Assembly (NCBI GenBank): GCA_037127315.1
Contig: JBBBDQ010001157.1
Location: 124,001-188,000 of the forward strand
Reading direction: 5' to 3'
Length of the DNA: 64,000 bases
DNA from: Ascarosepion bandense
Taxonomy: Eukaryota; Mollusca; Cephalopoda; Sepiida; Sepiidae
The stretch's first letter is position 1; the number at the start of each line of letters is the position of its first letter. This document shows, piece after piece, positions 1 to 10,740 of this stretch. Under the pieces are notes generated by a model. That model saw only the letters and a list, made by a program, of their open reading frames with translations. It did no database searches and was not told the origin of the DNA. A program made the translations under genes and the position numbers.

Positions 1-457
1 GCAAAAATAGTTGCCTCCCTTTCGAACTACTCGACTATAAATGAATGCTTGAACCATACTTATGTTCAGTAGTCAGAGTGCATTGAGTAACCCTTCTTTA
101 CAATGTTAACTGTTCCTCTGCTTTTCTTTACACTTCCCCAAAGCATATTTCTACATTCTTTGATAGATCAGTTTTGGAATAACGATGAAAAAAATCTTTC
201 ACTAGTCGGGCTTCTTTTCTAGAGTATTTTTCTGTTTCAATTTTTGCGAATTTTTTTTTACACACATACTTTAGAAACAGTTTGATGTGGCGCGGTAAAT
301 ATAATATTTTAATGAGATAAATTATAGAAAGGAAGAAAAAAACAAGTGTCATAATTCTAAAAAAAAACAAACTTTTATGATAAATTCTTTCACAAGTTGT
401 TATTCACTTCTGCATACAGAAAGGATATAAGTGGACATGGAAGTCAACACCCAGAGC

Positions 458-519
<62 letters not shown>

Positions 520-1165
520 ATTAATTACTTAGTTTTTGGTCATAATACGCAGTTGTATTAAAAAGTGTTCAATACTATTATATTGTAGAACTTTTGAATA
601 TTCTTCATTTGTAAACGAGTTATTACGCGACCTAGGTTTCTACCATGTGGTGTCTTCAGGCAATTTGCATTTACTGATTTTACTTTTTTTTAAGAACGCT
701 CACGTAACATGGATGTTTTTGAATGCTCACGTGACTGGGAATTTTTGAAAGCGCAGTTTTCAAAATTAGAAGAAATTATAACGTTTTTATCTTTGGTTGT
801 ATTTTGTGATATGGTTACACATGGTATGGTATGGTTAGTCATAATTTATGTTCTTTCATTCAGTAATTCATTTAACATAATAGCTAATTATGTTATTCGT
901 AAACAAAAATGAATTAATAAATGAAAGAAATTGTGCGCTCAAAAATTTTCCGGAGTTTCGTGTGGACACCGTAATGATGTTTGTCATTCGTCTTTAAAGA
1001 ACTTTCCTTAAAAAAAAAAAAAAGAAAAAGACCCCCCCCCCCCCCAAAAAAAAAACAAACACTAAAAACCGAAAAAATTACATTACAGTGAAACACGAGG
1101 CCATAACAACACCGGAAAAAATAACATCCTTGAAAATGGCCTATGAAGAGGATGAAAGCGCTTAG

Positions 1166-1167
<2 letters not shown>
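1..1167. other. AT-rich DNA, no gene seen
   Basis: Short open frames occur on both strands, but they are low-complexity (F/K/C/V-rich) and match no family I recognise. Poly-C and poly-A runs lie near 1,000-1,065. No gene is supported here. Confidence 0.7.
463..517. repeat. (TA)n microsatellite
   Basis: A pure TA dinucleotide run of about 27 units. Confidence 0.98.

Positions 1168-1217
<50 letters not shown>
1168..1217. repeat. (AC)n microsatellite
   Basis: A pure AC run of about 25 units. It creates spurious C/V-rich frames on the minus strand. Confidence 0.98.
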
Positions 1218-1219
<2 letters not shown>

Positions 1220-1738
1220 AGAGACACGCACATATATATTTTGATGCATATTTGGGCATTTTTATTTAGTTTTTCCAGTATTCTTCCATGTTTTTGATGG
1301 GAGTAAGAGAATGCAAAACTGGTCTGTATTGTAGATTTGTCCGAAGCGCTTTCGGCCACTACTTCAAGTGTTTTAGGTGTTGTTAATTTCTCTTCATGTT
1401 TGATTGTTTAATGTATATTTTTGTGTTGTTTTGAATACTGGCAGGAGCGTTGATTTTGAACTTCACGAATTCAAGTGAGCGTTTTTCTAATTGTTTTGGA
1501 AACATTCAATACCGTATTACAACTGTTGAATAAGGGGAGGTTAGTAGTTAGAGCAAGATTTTTTATATGAAATTTTCTGTAATGTGATTTACATAAAATT
1601 TTTGTTTTTTCGACCAGAAATTTTATTAAGGGATCTTGTAAATCAAATGACATTTCAGACATCTTCTCAAGGAGATGGTAATATATATCCGATATGGGCA
1701 ATTGATTTATGACAAGAACCAGCCTTGTATATATTTAT

Positions 1739-1875
1739 ATATAAATATTCGTCATCCACATACAAATCTGTTTCGCTATATCACAGATATAGATAACCAC
1801 TTCCCTCCGGGATCGAAACTCGGCCGATTTGGTGTCAGTCGGAGCCGCTAACACCTAAGCCATAGGCACATGAAA
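1739..1875 (-). mobile_element. tRNA-headed short element with decayed hammerhead
   Basis: Read on the minus strand it starts with a tRNA-like head. An A-box-like block (TGGCTTAGGTGTTAG, + about 1,847-1,862) is followed by ACTGACACC and a B-box-like block (GAGTTTCGATCCCGG, + 1,808-1,822). The 3' part aligns with the ribozyme of the 33.4-kb copy: the helix II remnant and GAAACA survive, but the CTGATGA core is lost. The copy ends in GGATGAC followed by an AT-rich tail. It shares its whole architecture with the elements at 1,913-2,065 and 33,318-33,475. The tRNA origin is inferred from the promoter boxes only. Confidence 0.7.
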
Positions 1876-1912
1876 TCAGAGAAGATAAATTTTATCGTGT
1901 TATATATATATA

Positions 1913-1966
1913 GTCATCCGAAACAAATCTGTTTCGCTGTATCACAGCTCATCAGTACGGTTAGAC
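1913..1966 (-). ncRNA. hammerhead ribozyme core, stem I decayed
   Basis: The minus strand has CTGATGA (+ 1,949-1,955), helix II GCTGT/ACAGC with loop GAT (+ 1,936-1,948), GAAA (+ 1,932-1,935), and a 3-bp helix III ACA/TGT with a 4-nt loop. All core bases of the type I hammerhead are present. Stem I is weak: only the A-T closing pair and, after a bulge, CCG/CGG and GTC/GAC can pair. Cleavage would fall after the U that follows TGT. It may be slow or inactive because of stem I. Confidence 0.75.
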
Positions 1967-2065
1967 AGCCGATTGCCTTTTGCCCAGGGTTGAAATTCGA
2001 CCGAAATGGCGTCAGTCGGCGATTCTACTTCTGAGCTACGGGCGCTCGGTAGAAGGAGGTAGCCA
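1913..2065 (-). mobile_element. tRNA-headed short element carrying a hammerhead core
   Basis: The minus strand reads, in order: a tRNA-like head (A-box-like TAGCTCAGAAGTAGA, + about 2,022-2,037; B-box-like GGTCGAATTTCAACCC, + 1,986-2,001), a short linker, a canonical hammerhead core, then GGATGAC and a (TA)n tail. It is the second copy of the family, 37 bp from the first and in the same orientation. Its head differs more from the other two copies, and its B box has TTTCAA in place of TTTCGA. The family resembles the schistosome Sm-alpha plan (Pol III head plus hammerhead); that comparison is by known architecture, not by sequence identity. Confidence 0.72.
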
Positions 2066-2302
2066 TTTTAGCGTGTACAATTTCATTATACACGCCTAAT
2101 AGATGAGAGTGTTCTAATTCATTGCTGAATGAACGATGCCAGAGTAGCTACTGTGTTTGAAAGTCTACTATTCTTCCAGAGTGCTCAATCAGGGTGTCAG
2201 AGCGTAATATATATCTATATATATATTGAACTAGTTTTTGGATGATCACAACGTTTCCATATATTTTATACGCCTAAGAAAAGTCAAAAAATGGATAGAT
2301 AC

Positions 2303-2345
<43 letters not shown>

Positions 2346-2346
2346 A
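2303..2346. repeat. (GAAA)n microsatellite
   Basis: A GAAA tetranucleotide run of about 11 units. Confidence 0.97.
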
Positions 2347-2349
2347 ATA

Positions 2350-2930
2350 AGGAAAAGTTTTTAAACATTTTTGGGGATGATAATGACTCATTTTAAAACA
2401 ACAGAATATATTTTAAATTATGAAAAGGGAAAATACAAACCCAGGAAAATATTTAAAATATTTGGATTTTAAATATGAAGTAATTGAATTTTGGGCAAAG
2501 CACCTGCCATTCTCAAATGTTTAACACTTCCGCAAATGAATGTCACTGAAGCTGTGTTCAGATGATTAGTTGCGATATTAAGTGTTACTGCCTGAAGAAA
2601 ATAGATGGGAATACAGGATGTAATAACAATAAGATTAGTGCATCACAGCGTAGGAAACCTAAATTGCAAAATATCAAATAAGACAAAATCTACATCTGTG
2701 TCCCCATTTCTGTATTCATTAGTATAATATTTTAACACTTGCACAAATAACCTTAGGGACAGTCAATATTTGAAAAATTCAGCATGAAATTGTTAAACGA
2801 TGAAAATAATAATTACATTTTATGGCTTATCGTATATAGAATAGTACTTCATCGTGAAGTAGTGATTTTGGTCATTGTTTGATTACCCTTACTTATAACT
2901 TTGTTAAAAAAAATGAATGAATGGTCATCA
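2350..2930. other. AT-rich DNA, no gene seen
   Basis: No frame with recognisable protein similarity and no RNA or repeat structure was found between the GAAA run and the LINE fragment. Confidence 0.6.
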
Positions 2931-3625
2931 GCAAAACGATGACACCAAAATTCCAAATACAGGTCGGAGAAACTAAAATAAAATAGGTAAAGAAATTTAG
3001 ATACCTGGGAAGTGTTCTGACAGAGAATAGAAAGTGCGACACTTAGATCCGAAGATGCATTGTCATGACCAACGACGCATTTCAAAAGCTAACCAAGGTA
3101 CTGAGAGACAGGAAAATCTCATTGGAAACAAAGAAAAGAGTGCAAGACTGCTATATGATATATGTCTTTCATATATAAGCGAATGCTGGACAATATTTTC
3201 ACGAATGAAGGAGAAGCTCAAAGCATTAGAAATGTAGTTCTACAGAAGGATGGTGAGGATAAATGAACTGATCACGTGAGTAATAACAAGAGATTGGAGA
3301 GGATGCAAACTAGAAGGAAACTTATACTTAGCATCTGAAAGAGATAGCTGAGGCTTCTGGGACACGTAATGAGGAAGGAGGTTTTGGAGAATCTAATACT
3401 CACAGGACAGATAGAGGGGAAAAGATTGACAGGGGAAAGCTGCGCGAGACATATTTGATGGCCTTGAGCAAATGGATGAGATACCTAGAAGAAAATATTA
3501 AGAGCGACAAGGAACAGGGACAAGTGGAAGTACATCATGATCGCTTACGCCTTGAAGGAACACAAGAAGAAGAAGAAGAAGAAGAAGAAGAAGAAGAAGA
3601 AGAAGAAGAAGAAGAAGAAGAATTC
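2930..3625 (+). mobile_element. LINE family 2, 3' end of reverse-transcriptase ORF
   Basis: The plus-strand translation, with frameshifts and stops, gives the conserved C-terminal part of an endonuclease/RT-type non-LTR element: KFRYLGSVLTENRKCDT, then FQKLTKVLRDRKISLETKKR, then a degenerate LGHVMRKE block and the terminal RLRLEGTQEEE stretch. The same blocks recur at 16.7 kb, 28.3 kb, 35.4 kb, 57.6 kb and 61.5 kb. This is a 5'-truncated dead copy. Its 3' end runs straight into a (GAA)n tract. The exact clade is not assigned. Confidence 0.85.
3564..3621. repeat. (AAG)n microsatellite at a LINE 3' end
   Basis: About 19 AAG units directly follow the LINE coding remnant, read as a poly-Glu tail. 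It may be the element's own 3' tail. Confidence 0.95.
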
Positions 3626-4071
3626 AAATTAAGCTACACTTCGTAAATAGGAAAAATAACCAGTGTGTGTAATACTGAACAGGCCTTAACTCTTTTTGTA
3701 CTAAAAAAAAACTTGTCCGCTAGTCATGCCGGTGGAAGTGATCACATTTTTTTGCAAAAATAATAATTGTTTAATGGATGAAAATAATTTACCGTATATA
3801 TTCGTGTATACGCTGACTTCATTTATATTGCAACCCTTGAATTATTTTGCATTAATTTTAACCACTCAAGAAAAAATTATTTGTGTATATTGCAACCTGA
3901 TACCGTAAATGAATGATTTTTACCCACTTCAAAAAATTTACCATTATATAAGATGCCCTCACCTTAATTTTGTGCGTAAAAAAATGATCAGAAAAATTCG
4001 CACTATACTCGTGTATATACGGTCGGCACTTGCATTTGGCGCACAAGAATATTAGAGCGTTGTAACTAAGA
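3625..4071. other. AT-rich DNA, no gene seen
   Basis: Short open frames on both strands lack recognisable domains. Confidence 0.6.
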
Positions 4072-4335
4072 GGATGTACTTTGTGGTGCAGTGCATATCG
4101 GCACGGAACGAGAAAGCCGGGAATCGAGTTTGAATTCCTTGCATTCTTTTACCACAAATACCCTTGGAAAAGGTATTAATTCGTCTCTTCCCTCCAGTTA
4201 TGGGTTAAATAATAGGACAGATTGGGTTTTATAGCCTTGGCTGGTAACCAGTTTACCGCAGAGAGCAATGGAAACCTACTGCGGGATAATCTTCTGACCA
4301 AGCGTGTATCACGTGTGGCACTTGACTGACTGTAG
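4072..4335 (+). mobile_element. tRNA-derived SINE (family A), hairpin-less form
   Basis: The head contains an A-box-like TGGTGCAGTG and a B-box-like GAGTTTGAATTCC. The conserved body follows (ACCCTTGG, GTTATGGGTTAAATA, CTACTGCGGGATAATCTTCTG) and the copy ends in CTTGACTGACTG. It lacks the CATGTCTC/GAGACATG hairpin found in the 18.9-kb and 53.1-kb copies, which points to a subfamily or a deletion. Seven other copies or remnants lie in this window. Confidence 0.85.
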
Positions 4336-4430
4336 CTAAGAAGCTCATCTTTAAGTCGCTACTGTAATGAGTTCGATTTTCGGTGGAATACCGCCAGTGT
4401 GCCCTGGTCCAGGATAAGTTAACATGCTTA

Positions 4431-5282
4431 CAGGGCGCGATGAGTAAATTGTAAATTTTTTATATTTTTTTGTTTGGTCTTGATTTTGTCGTATGTACGG
4501 CATAGTAAGCTCAGTTGAGCACCATCCGTGAGAAAAAGAGCACCATGACGTAATTCACTCAGCCAGAAATTTGGAAACAACATTCTGTGCTATTTGACTT
4601 TCGCGCCAGAAACTCTAATACTAGAATGTTTGGGTATCAATCTGTGGACAGTGCAAAAGATTCGGAAAGCTTTGGATGAGTTTAATTGCGACTAAGAAGG
4701 TGTTTGGAGTGATCACTAATTATGGCGAAGTTATGCCTATATTCCTCTTCCCACCGGACCTCAAACTCAACACGGAGTCCTGCATCAAGTACCTTGATAA
4801 GGTAATGTTGACCTGAGTCAAGAGGGTATCTGTTGGAAGTCTCTATGTCTGTCAACAGGACTCTGCACCATGTCACACAAGCAGGAGAACTCAGTCATGG
4901 TTGTCAGATTATTTCTGCGAATACATCCCAACTTACATCTCGCAACCAAACACCCCAGACTGCAAATCCCTTGATTATTATGTATGGGGCGTAGTTGAGC
5001 GAGAGATAAAAAAAATCATTGTACCACCAAAGATGAACAGAAAGCAAGGATTATGACGGCATTCACCGACTTAAGAAAGGAGATCGCCCAGAAGAGATGC
5101 AGGAGATTTTGAAGTCATGTGGAGGTCGCCGTTGAAACCAATGACAATTTTATTGAAAAGAAATGTACTCTTCCGTATTTCAAGAGTTTTTTGTGTAATT
5201 TTGGCAAATAAATTTGTTAAATTGAGATGTCTGTATTTTTTTAATTTTTGCGTAATTTAGACAATTTATTCAGCGAACTCTG
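4431..5282 (+). mobile_element. internally deleted Tc1/mariner-type DNA transposon
   Basis: It is flanked by TA on both sides. The imperfect terminal inverted repeats begin CAGGGCGCGATGAG and end as the complement of CAGAGTTCGCTGAA, with a shared TAAATTGT block. Inside, the plus strand translates to the C-terminal half of a Tc1/mariner transposase: FGVITNYGEVMPIF, then QQDSAPCHTSRRTQSWL around the second catalytic Asp, and PDCKSLDYYVWG around the third. Most of the N-terminal DNA-binding part is absent and stops interrupt the frame. At 852 bp it is shorter than an autonomous element of roughly 1.3 kb. The 56.3-kb copy has the same layout, so it was probably a non-autonomous deletion derivative that multiplied. 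Confidence 0.83.
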
Positions 5283-5573
5283 TATATATTTTATTGAACG
5301 TTATCAATTTATGGTTTTGGTTTCGGAGATATTGAAGTTTACAGGCCAGTTTTCCTCTAATGAGCTTTTAGAATTAGTTCAGATGATAAATCAGCTGCCA
5401 GGCTCTGATGACCTTGATTTCTTGAGGTCTCCTCTATAAACTGTGGTGTCATATGCATAAATATTTACTAAAGATATGATAATGAAACTAGGCAGATTGT
5501 TAATATAAATCAGAAAAGAGGTAGGGTTTCGTGTTAACCTTTTTCCATGCTCTGCCGGAAAGTTATCAAAATT

Positions 5574-5870
5574 TAGTCAGTGTCATACATGATACACGCT
5601 TGGGCGATCATGTCTCTTTCGATCTATGATTGACTAGGTAGAAGATTTTCCTGCATTAGGTTACAATTCTTTCTGCGGTAGTCTAGTTGCCTAACAAAGC
5701 TAGAAACTCAATTTGTCCTGCTATTTAATTCATAGCTGGAGGGAGAAAGATGGATTCATACCTTTCCCAAAGATAGTTATGCCTAAATGAATGTAAAGAA
5801 TACACCTGGAATTCTAACTCGGCTTTTTGATTCTTCAGTCTGAGTCGATAGCCATTGCACTGCAAGTCAC
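5574..5870 (-). mobile_element. tRNA-derived SINE (family A), minus strand
   Basis: It matches the reverse complement of the family A body: the tail ATGATACACGCTTGGGCGAT, the TTTCTGCGGTAG block, TGTCCTGCTATTTAA, and CATACCTTTCCCAAAG. The tRNA head (+ about 5,810-5,870) is diverged. The tail hairpin is partly preserved (CATGTCTCTTTCGA). Confidence 0.8.
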
Positions 5871-5879
5871 ATAAATTAC

Positions 5880-7764
5880 TCCAGTATTAAATAAAGTAAT
5901 TTTCTATTATTTTTTACTTTTATTCAGAAAGTAATTTTCACGCTTTAAGTTCATTTTTGGTTAATCTTGGATAATGATGTTAGTGGGGCTAAAGCTGTTA
6001 TATATTAATTTTATTTCAGTATGTTAACTCATATTTCCGATCGCTTGTGCGGTTTGAGGTGTGTTCGGATAGAATCAATCATAGGTCATACCAAGCCATT
6101 CTTCCATACCTTTTCTTATCTTTTAGCAGAAAAGCAAGAAACTAAACTACCCATCAAATAAAAAGCAAAATCCAATAGCCATTCTGTTGTTTGATAAGAC
6201 GTTAGAGATATATCCTTGTCATTCAGAACGACCACATTTTATAGTTGAAAAGATTTGCGTGTGAAATAAGCACTTGTGTTCCATTAATGGTCTATTTTTT
6301 TGACATCATCAAACGGTTACCTTGAATTGCTTCAATAGCCTTCTCCGTTGAGCTAACTGAATGACGATCCGACTCTCTGAAAGAAGATTCATTTGAGAGA
6401 CGATGAATAAAACCGGATTGACAGGTCACTGATCATAAGGAAGCCTTCTTTTATTATTTCTTAATTTATTAAAGTCTTTTCTTTCATTCTTTCTTTAGTT
6501 CATTCTTTCTTTCATAGAGCTTTTATTTAATTCATTTCTTTTTTCCATTATTTTCTTCTTTCATTTTTTTTCTTGTAACACCATATCCTCACTCCACTGG
6601 ACCGACACACTCCACAAGATCGGCCGTTGGTCTGGTATGGTCCAGTATTACAGGTTAGACACAAGTCTCCAGTTCCCAATGTCAATTCGATGACACCCTC
6701 AAGCCACGTTTTGATTGTTTTTTTGCTCCTAGAGAGTAGTCATCAGATCGTAGAAACCTGGAAGCTCCCCGTTGATCCATTTGCCTGTTCGTCGAGTGAG
6801 AATCAGGTTAGCATAAAAATAAATATAACCAAGTCGATGCGATTTTGGAAGGACAAAAGATTTTTATATATAAAAACAAAAAACAAAATTCTTGTTGCAC
6901 AAATTTGAATGTCTCTTGTATATGAACAATAACCAAAATAAAACACAAATACTTCGAATAATTTCAGTAAAGGAGGGATGTGGTCTTCGTCTTTTTGGTC
7001 TGTTTTTTAACGCAACTGCTACAACTTTCGTGGTTCCCGTTCTCAGTAGTAGTAACAGTAGTAATAATATTAGTAGTAGTAGGAGAAGTGGTATTTAGAT
7101 GTTAGTGGCGGTATTTCCCTTCTTCGCCCTCAGCATCAGCAGCACACAACGAACGCTTTCTTTCAATCTCTGACCTCTCTGAACTCAGTTAGACTGAAGA
7201 CAGTCAAACCCCAACTCCTAATCTCCCAGTCTTCGTTTTGCTCGCCTCTCTTATTAAGAGAACCGGTCCCATGTGCTCCACTTGTGACGTATCTGTCTTT
7301 CTAGCGCGAACGTACTAACATACTACCAAAATACAACCTTATTCCTCCGAGAATAAGCAATTTACTTTTTCATCGATTGGTTTCCAAGGTTCACAACAAA
7401 ACGCTATTGTTTTATCACCTTGCTATTAATTATTCTGATGTTCTTTTTGCAAACTACAGAGATTCTTGTTTAAAAAAATTTCTAGATCAAAACATCCTTA
7501 ATTTTAATCTCGATTCTCATAGTGTCAAAAGTTACAAATTATTATTGTTCCAGTTATTTATAAGTAATCTGATATCCTTTATACACATACAAAAAGATTG
7601 TATTTCTAAAGTAACATTCTGTACATTAACATTTCAAAGTTTTCACAGCATATCAACATTTCGGTTATTCGAAGACATCTCTCTTTCACTTGCGTTTTCC
7701 GTTTTACGGCATATCCCCCCTCACAACCACTATTGCAATTTCAGAGGTGACATCGCCCCTGCCA
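5880..7764. other. AT-rich DNA, no recognised gene
   Basis: Open frames of 60-134 codons occur. The longest, plus strand 7,377-7,781, is F/L/S/H-rich with no domain I recognise and runs into the TTTC-rich tract, so I do not call it a gene. A small (AGT)n cluster lies at 7,041-7,090. Confidence 0.6.
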
Positions 7765-7975
7765 TATCTTTTATTTTTTAATTCTTTGTTTCTTTCTTTC
7801 ATTCTTTCATTTTAATTTCATTCATTATTTCTTTCATTCTTTTTTCATTCATTGTTCGTTTCTTTCATTGTTTGTTTCTTTTATTCTTTCTTTTCTTCTT
7901 ACGTTCATTGTTTCATTGATTCATTGATTGATTCATTCTTTCTTTCATTCTTTCTTTCTTTTTTCTTCAGTTTCT
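7765..7975. repeat. TTTC/ATTC-rich low-complexity tract
   Basis: An irregular run of TTCTTTC and TTCATT motifs, a decayed tetranucleotide microsatellite. Confidence 0.9.
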
Positions 7976-8148
7976 CTCTATCAAGGAAGCGTTATTGCCC
8001 CGTTAGATAATTAAAAAATAAGAGAAAATAATTCGTCTAGAAATAGAAAAACAAACAATCATGGTAGCTTTAAAAAAAAAGGAAGTAGTTACTATTATCA
8101 TATATTATAGTTTTATAGTTCAGTCTATACTGATCTTCATTAATGATC

Positions 8149-8253
8149 GCTTACGACCATATCACGTTGAATGCACCGGTTCAAAGTTAAGCAACGTTGA
8201 ACCTGGTCAGTACTTAGATGAGTGACTGCTTCGGAATACCAGGTGCTGTAAGC
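8149..8253 (+). pseudogene. 5S rRNA-like sequence with internal deletion
   Basis: The stretch aligns end to end with animal 5S rRNA. It opens GCTTACGACCATATCACGTT, has AAGTTAAGCAACGTTGA in the middle, and closes CAGGTGCTGTAAGC. About 14 bases are missing after CACCGGTTC (loop B/helix III region), and scattered transitions occur (for example GACTGC for GACCGC). Internal-promoter elements downstream of the deletion are mostly kept. It sits 10 bp in front of a tRNA SINE in the same orientation, so it may be the head of a composite SINE rather than a stray 5S pseudogene. Confidence 0.88.
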
Positions 8254-8263
8254 GCTTAGTGAC

Positions 8264-8420
8264 GGATGTGCGTTGTGGTGCAGTGTATATCGACTCGGAA
8301 AGAGAAATCAGTGAGCTGTGTTCGAATTCCAGTTGAATAACCTGCATTCAATTAAGCACTGGTACCCTTGGGAAATGTATTAATCCGTCCCTTCCCTCCA
8401 GTTATGGGTTAAATAACAGG
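8264..8420 (+). mobile_element. tRNA-derived SINE (family A), 3'-truncated
   Basis: It begins GGATGTGCGTTGTGGTGCAG with a clear A box, then a B-box-like GTGTTCGAATTCC. The body runs through GTTATGGGTTAAATAACAGG and stops there, without the CTACTGCGGG and TCAGTCAGT parts. The 5S-like sequence lies directly upstream. Confidence 0.85.
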
Positions 8421-8697
8421 GTAGGACTTGGGGACCCTGCACTTCAAAACAAATCCCAATGAATCTTGATACTCGAAAAGAAAAAAGTATTACTAGACAC
8501 AAAACTTATATAAAACAACAATAAATTGTTGAAAGAAAAAGGTATTACCAGCAATAAATAAATAAAATTTAGTTGGCAATAAATGACCCGCCGAGGTTGA
8601 TATGACATAAAACAAAACAACCCAACCAACCAATTAATGATCTCACCAATTTCCAAGCAGGCATTTATGCAGTAGCTAACTAGGGCAAGAAATGGAT

Positions 8698-9556
8698 TGT
8701 AAATTTTAGCACCCCCACAAAAACCCAAAAAAACAAAAACCAAAAAAAAAACAAACAAAAAACCCCAAAAAACAAAAAACAAAACTGCTTTCATCTAACG
8801 ACCATAGTTAAACTTTTCTGTTTGCTATTAGCATTGCTGACACTAGACTCCAGGAGAGAAGCACACTGCACCGTCTTGGCCTCATGTTCTCCACTGATTT
8901 GAAGTGGAGCGGTTACATTAAACCAATAGCTGGATTTACTGCAAGGAAAGTTGGATCACTGCGACGTACCAGAGTTTTTTCTCGTCTGACCCCCATCTTG
9001 CATATTTACAAATATTTCATTCATTCGTGCTTTGAATATTGTTGTCGTATCTGGTCTGGTGCTCCTGCTATATATCGCGAGATTCTTGACAAAATCTAAA
9101 GTATCTGTAATGCAATCGATTCTGACCAGACATCTCGACTTTCTCACCGATATGACGTGGCTTCCATCTGTCTTTTCTACAAATATTTTCGTGGCAACTA
9201 TTCTGAAAAGTTTCCCCCACCCCTGGTACCGCGAATACATGAATCTAAGTGTGCTACTAGATTGGTATCTGGGTCATACCTTTTTACTGTTGAAATAGTT
9301 AAATGCAAATACTACTTCTGCTCCAACAGTTTATTTTTTCACATTTCCAAACCGCGGAATTTCCTTCCATTTACTTGTTTCTCTTTAATTATAATCTTCT
9401 TTGCTATCTTCTGTTTTCTTGAATCTCCTTCATTTTTTCTCCTCTCTCCAATTCCCCTCCTATTCTTAGTTTTCTCTTTCACTTTCGCTTCTTGTAACTC
9501 GCTGCAGTCTAATGACATTTCCATCTTGCTTGGGGTGAAATGATTAAAAAAAAATG
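8698..9556 (+). mobile_element. LINE family 1, RT C-terminus and 3' end
   Basis: The plus strand encodes a broken RT C-terminal region: FSTDLKWSGYIKPIAGFTARK, then HIYKYFIHSCFEYCCRIWSG, RLSHRYDVASICLFYKYFRG and FHISKPRNFLPF. This matches the end of a Jockey/CR1-like ORF2. The 3' terminus carries the family signature CTTGCTTGGGGTGAAATGAT followed by poly-A. An A/C-rich insert (about 8,710-8,780) splits the N-terminal NFNA...KT block. Other copies are at 9.98, 11.8, 14.25, 34.1, 48.1 and 63.6 kb. Confidence 0.85.
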
Positions 9557-9984
9557 TAATGAGAATTAAGTACGTTTGTTTTTCTAAAAAAATAGTTTTC
9601 GTGAACGTCCGTCATTAGGAAGTCATTCAAATGGCTAAGAACCATGTGACTGTGAAATTAATATCTAAATCATATCAATACTCCACTGCTGACAAGTCAG
9701 TGGGTTTGAAATTTCAATATAAAAAAAATGTGAGCCGACTAAAGTTGCGGAGATTATGAAGACTGCCAGACAATAGACACACATCTGATGCAATACAGAC
9801 ACGTGAAGCTGTAAAGTCTAATTAGCCAACGCTGATTACAGTTGTTCTTTCATCAATGAAAGTGAGAAAGAGAAATACAAGACTCTTATCGTCGCTTACC
9901 ACTATCAGTCAGTCGATCGAGAGAAAGGAAAACGTTAGTTTGAAACACCTGTGTTCTAAACAGCTCGAAGAAGCTGTAATGTAT

Positions 9985-10740
9985 TTTTTTAATCATTTCA
10001 CCCCAAGCAAGGCACCAGTTGTGCGCAGGGGGTTACAAAGAGGGAAGTGATGAGAAAGAGGAGCAGGTTATGGGAGTTGTCAGGAAGAGGGTACTAGAAG
10101 GATGAGAATATTGGTGAGATGGGGGTGGAGTGGATAGAGAAAAGACCTTGAGAGAAAGGATGCGAGTCAGTGAGATAGGAGATGACTGTTGACTTTACAT
10201 CTGAATTCTTGGAGATTGTAGCTGTCGACGAAGCAAGTGTACGGAAGGGAAGTCCACAGGCAGGAAGTGCGAGAAAAGAAGCTGTTAGAGTAGAAATTGA
10301 GGTTACATTTTATCGGTTTCACTGTAAAAGGGTGGGACCTAGTTGCTAGTCTAGTAGCTCGAGTAAATTCATACATAGAGAGCACCAGTTAGCTAAGTTC
10401 ATTGGAGCAGAAGCCGTGAAAGTATTTGTAGAAGAGACACAGGGAAACCACGTCACGCCGGTGAGAGAGCGACTGCAGCCGAGCTGCCAAGTCGAGATCG
10501 ATCACATTACAGATTCTCCGTTGGATTTTGTCAAGAACCCCGAGGTGAGTAGCAGGGGCACCCGGCTAGGTGTGGCAGCAGTATTGAATACACGGGCGGA
10601 GGGTAGATTTATATATGTGCAGGATGGTTTCGGACGGGAAAAACTTCCTGGATCTACACAGTGAACCAACCTTCTTAGCAGCGGATTTAGCTATGGATTC
10701 CATATAGTCATTCCACTTGAGGTCTGTTGAGAGAGTTAAG
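9985..10740 (-). mobile_element. LINE family 1, RT C-terminus and 3' end, minus strand
   Basis: The minus strand encodes the same family 1 C-terminus, here nearly unbroken at its end: YEFTRATRLATRSHPFTV, then FSRTSCLWTSLPYTCF and NLQEFRCKVNSHLLSH before a stop. The 3' UTR ends with the complement of the GCAAGGCACCAGTTGTGCGC signature and poly-A at about 9,985. It is 5'-truncated near 10,740. Confidence 0.86.

Noticed and set aside
3455..3646. Acidic poly-Glu protein
   Set aside because: The LINE family 2 C-terminus followed by a (GAA)n repeat.
7377..7781. 134-codon open frame on the plus strand
   Set aside because: F/L/S/H-rich, no domain, runs into a TTTC-rich tract; expected by chance in this composition.
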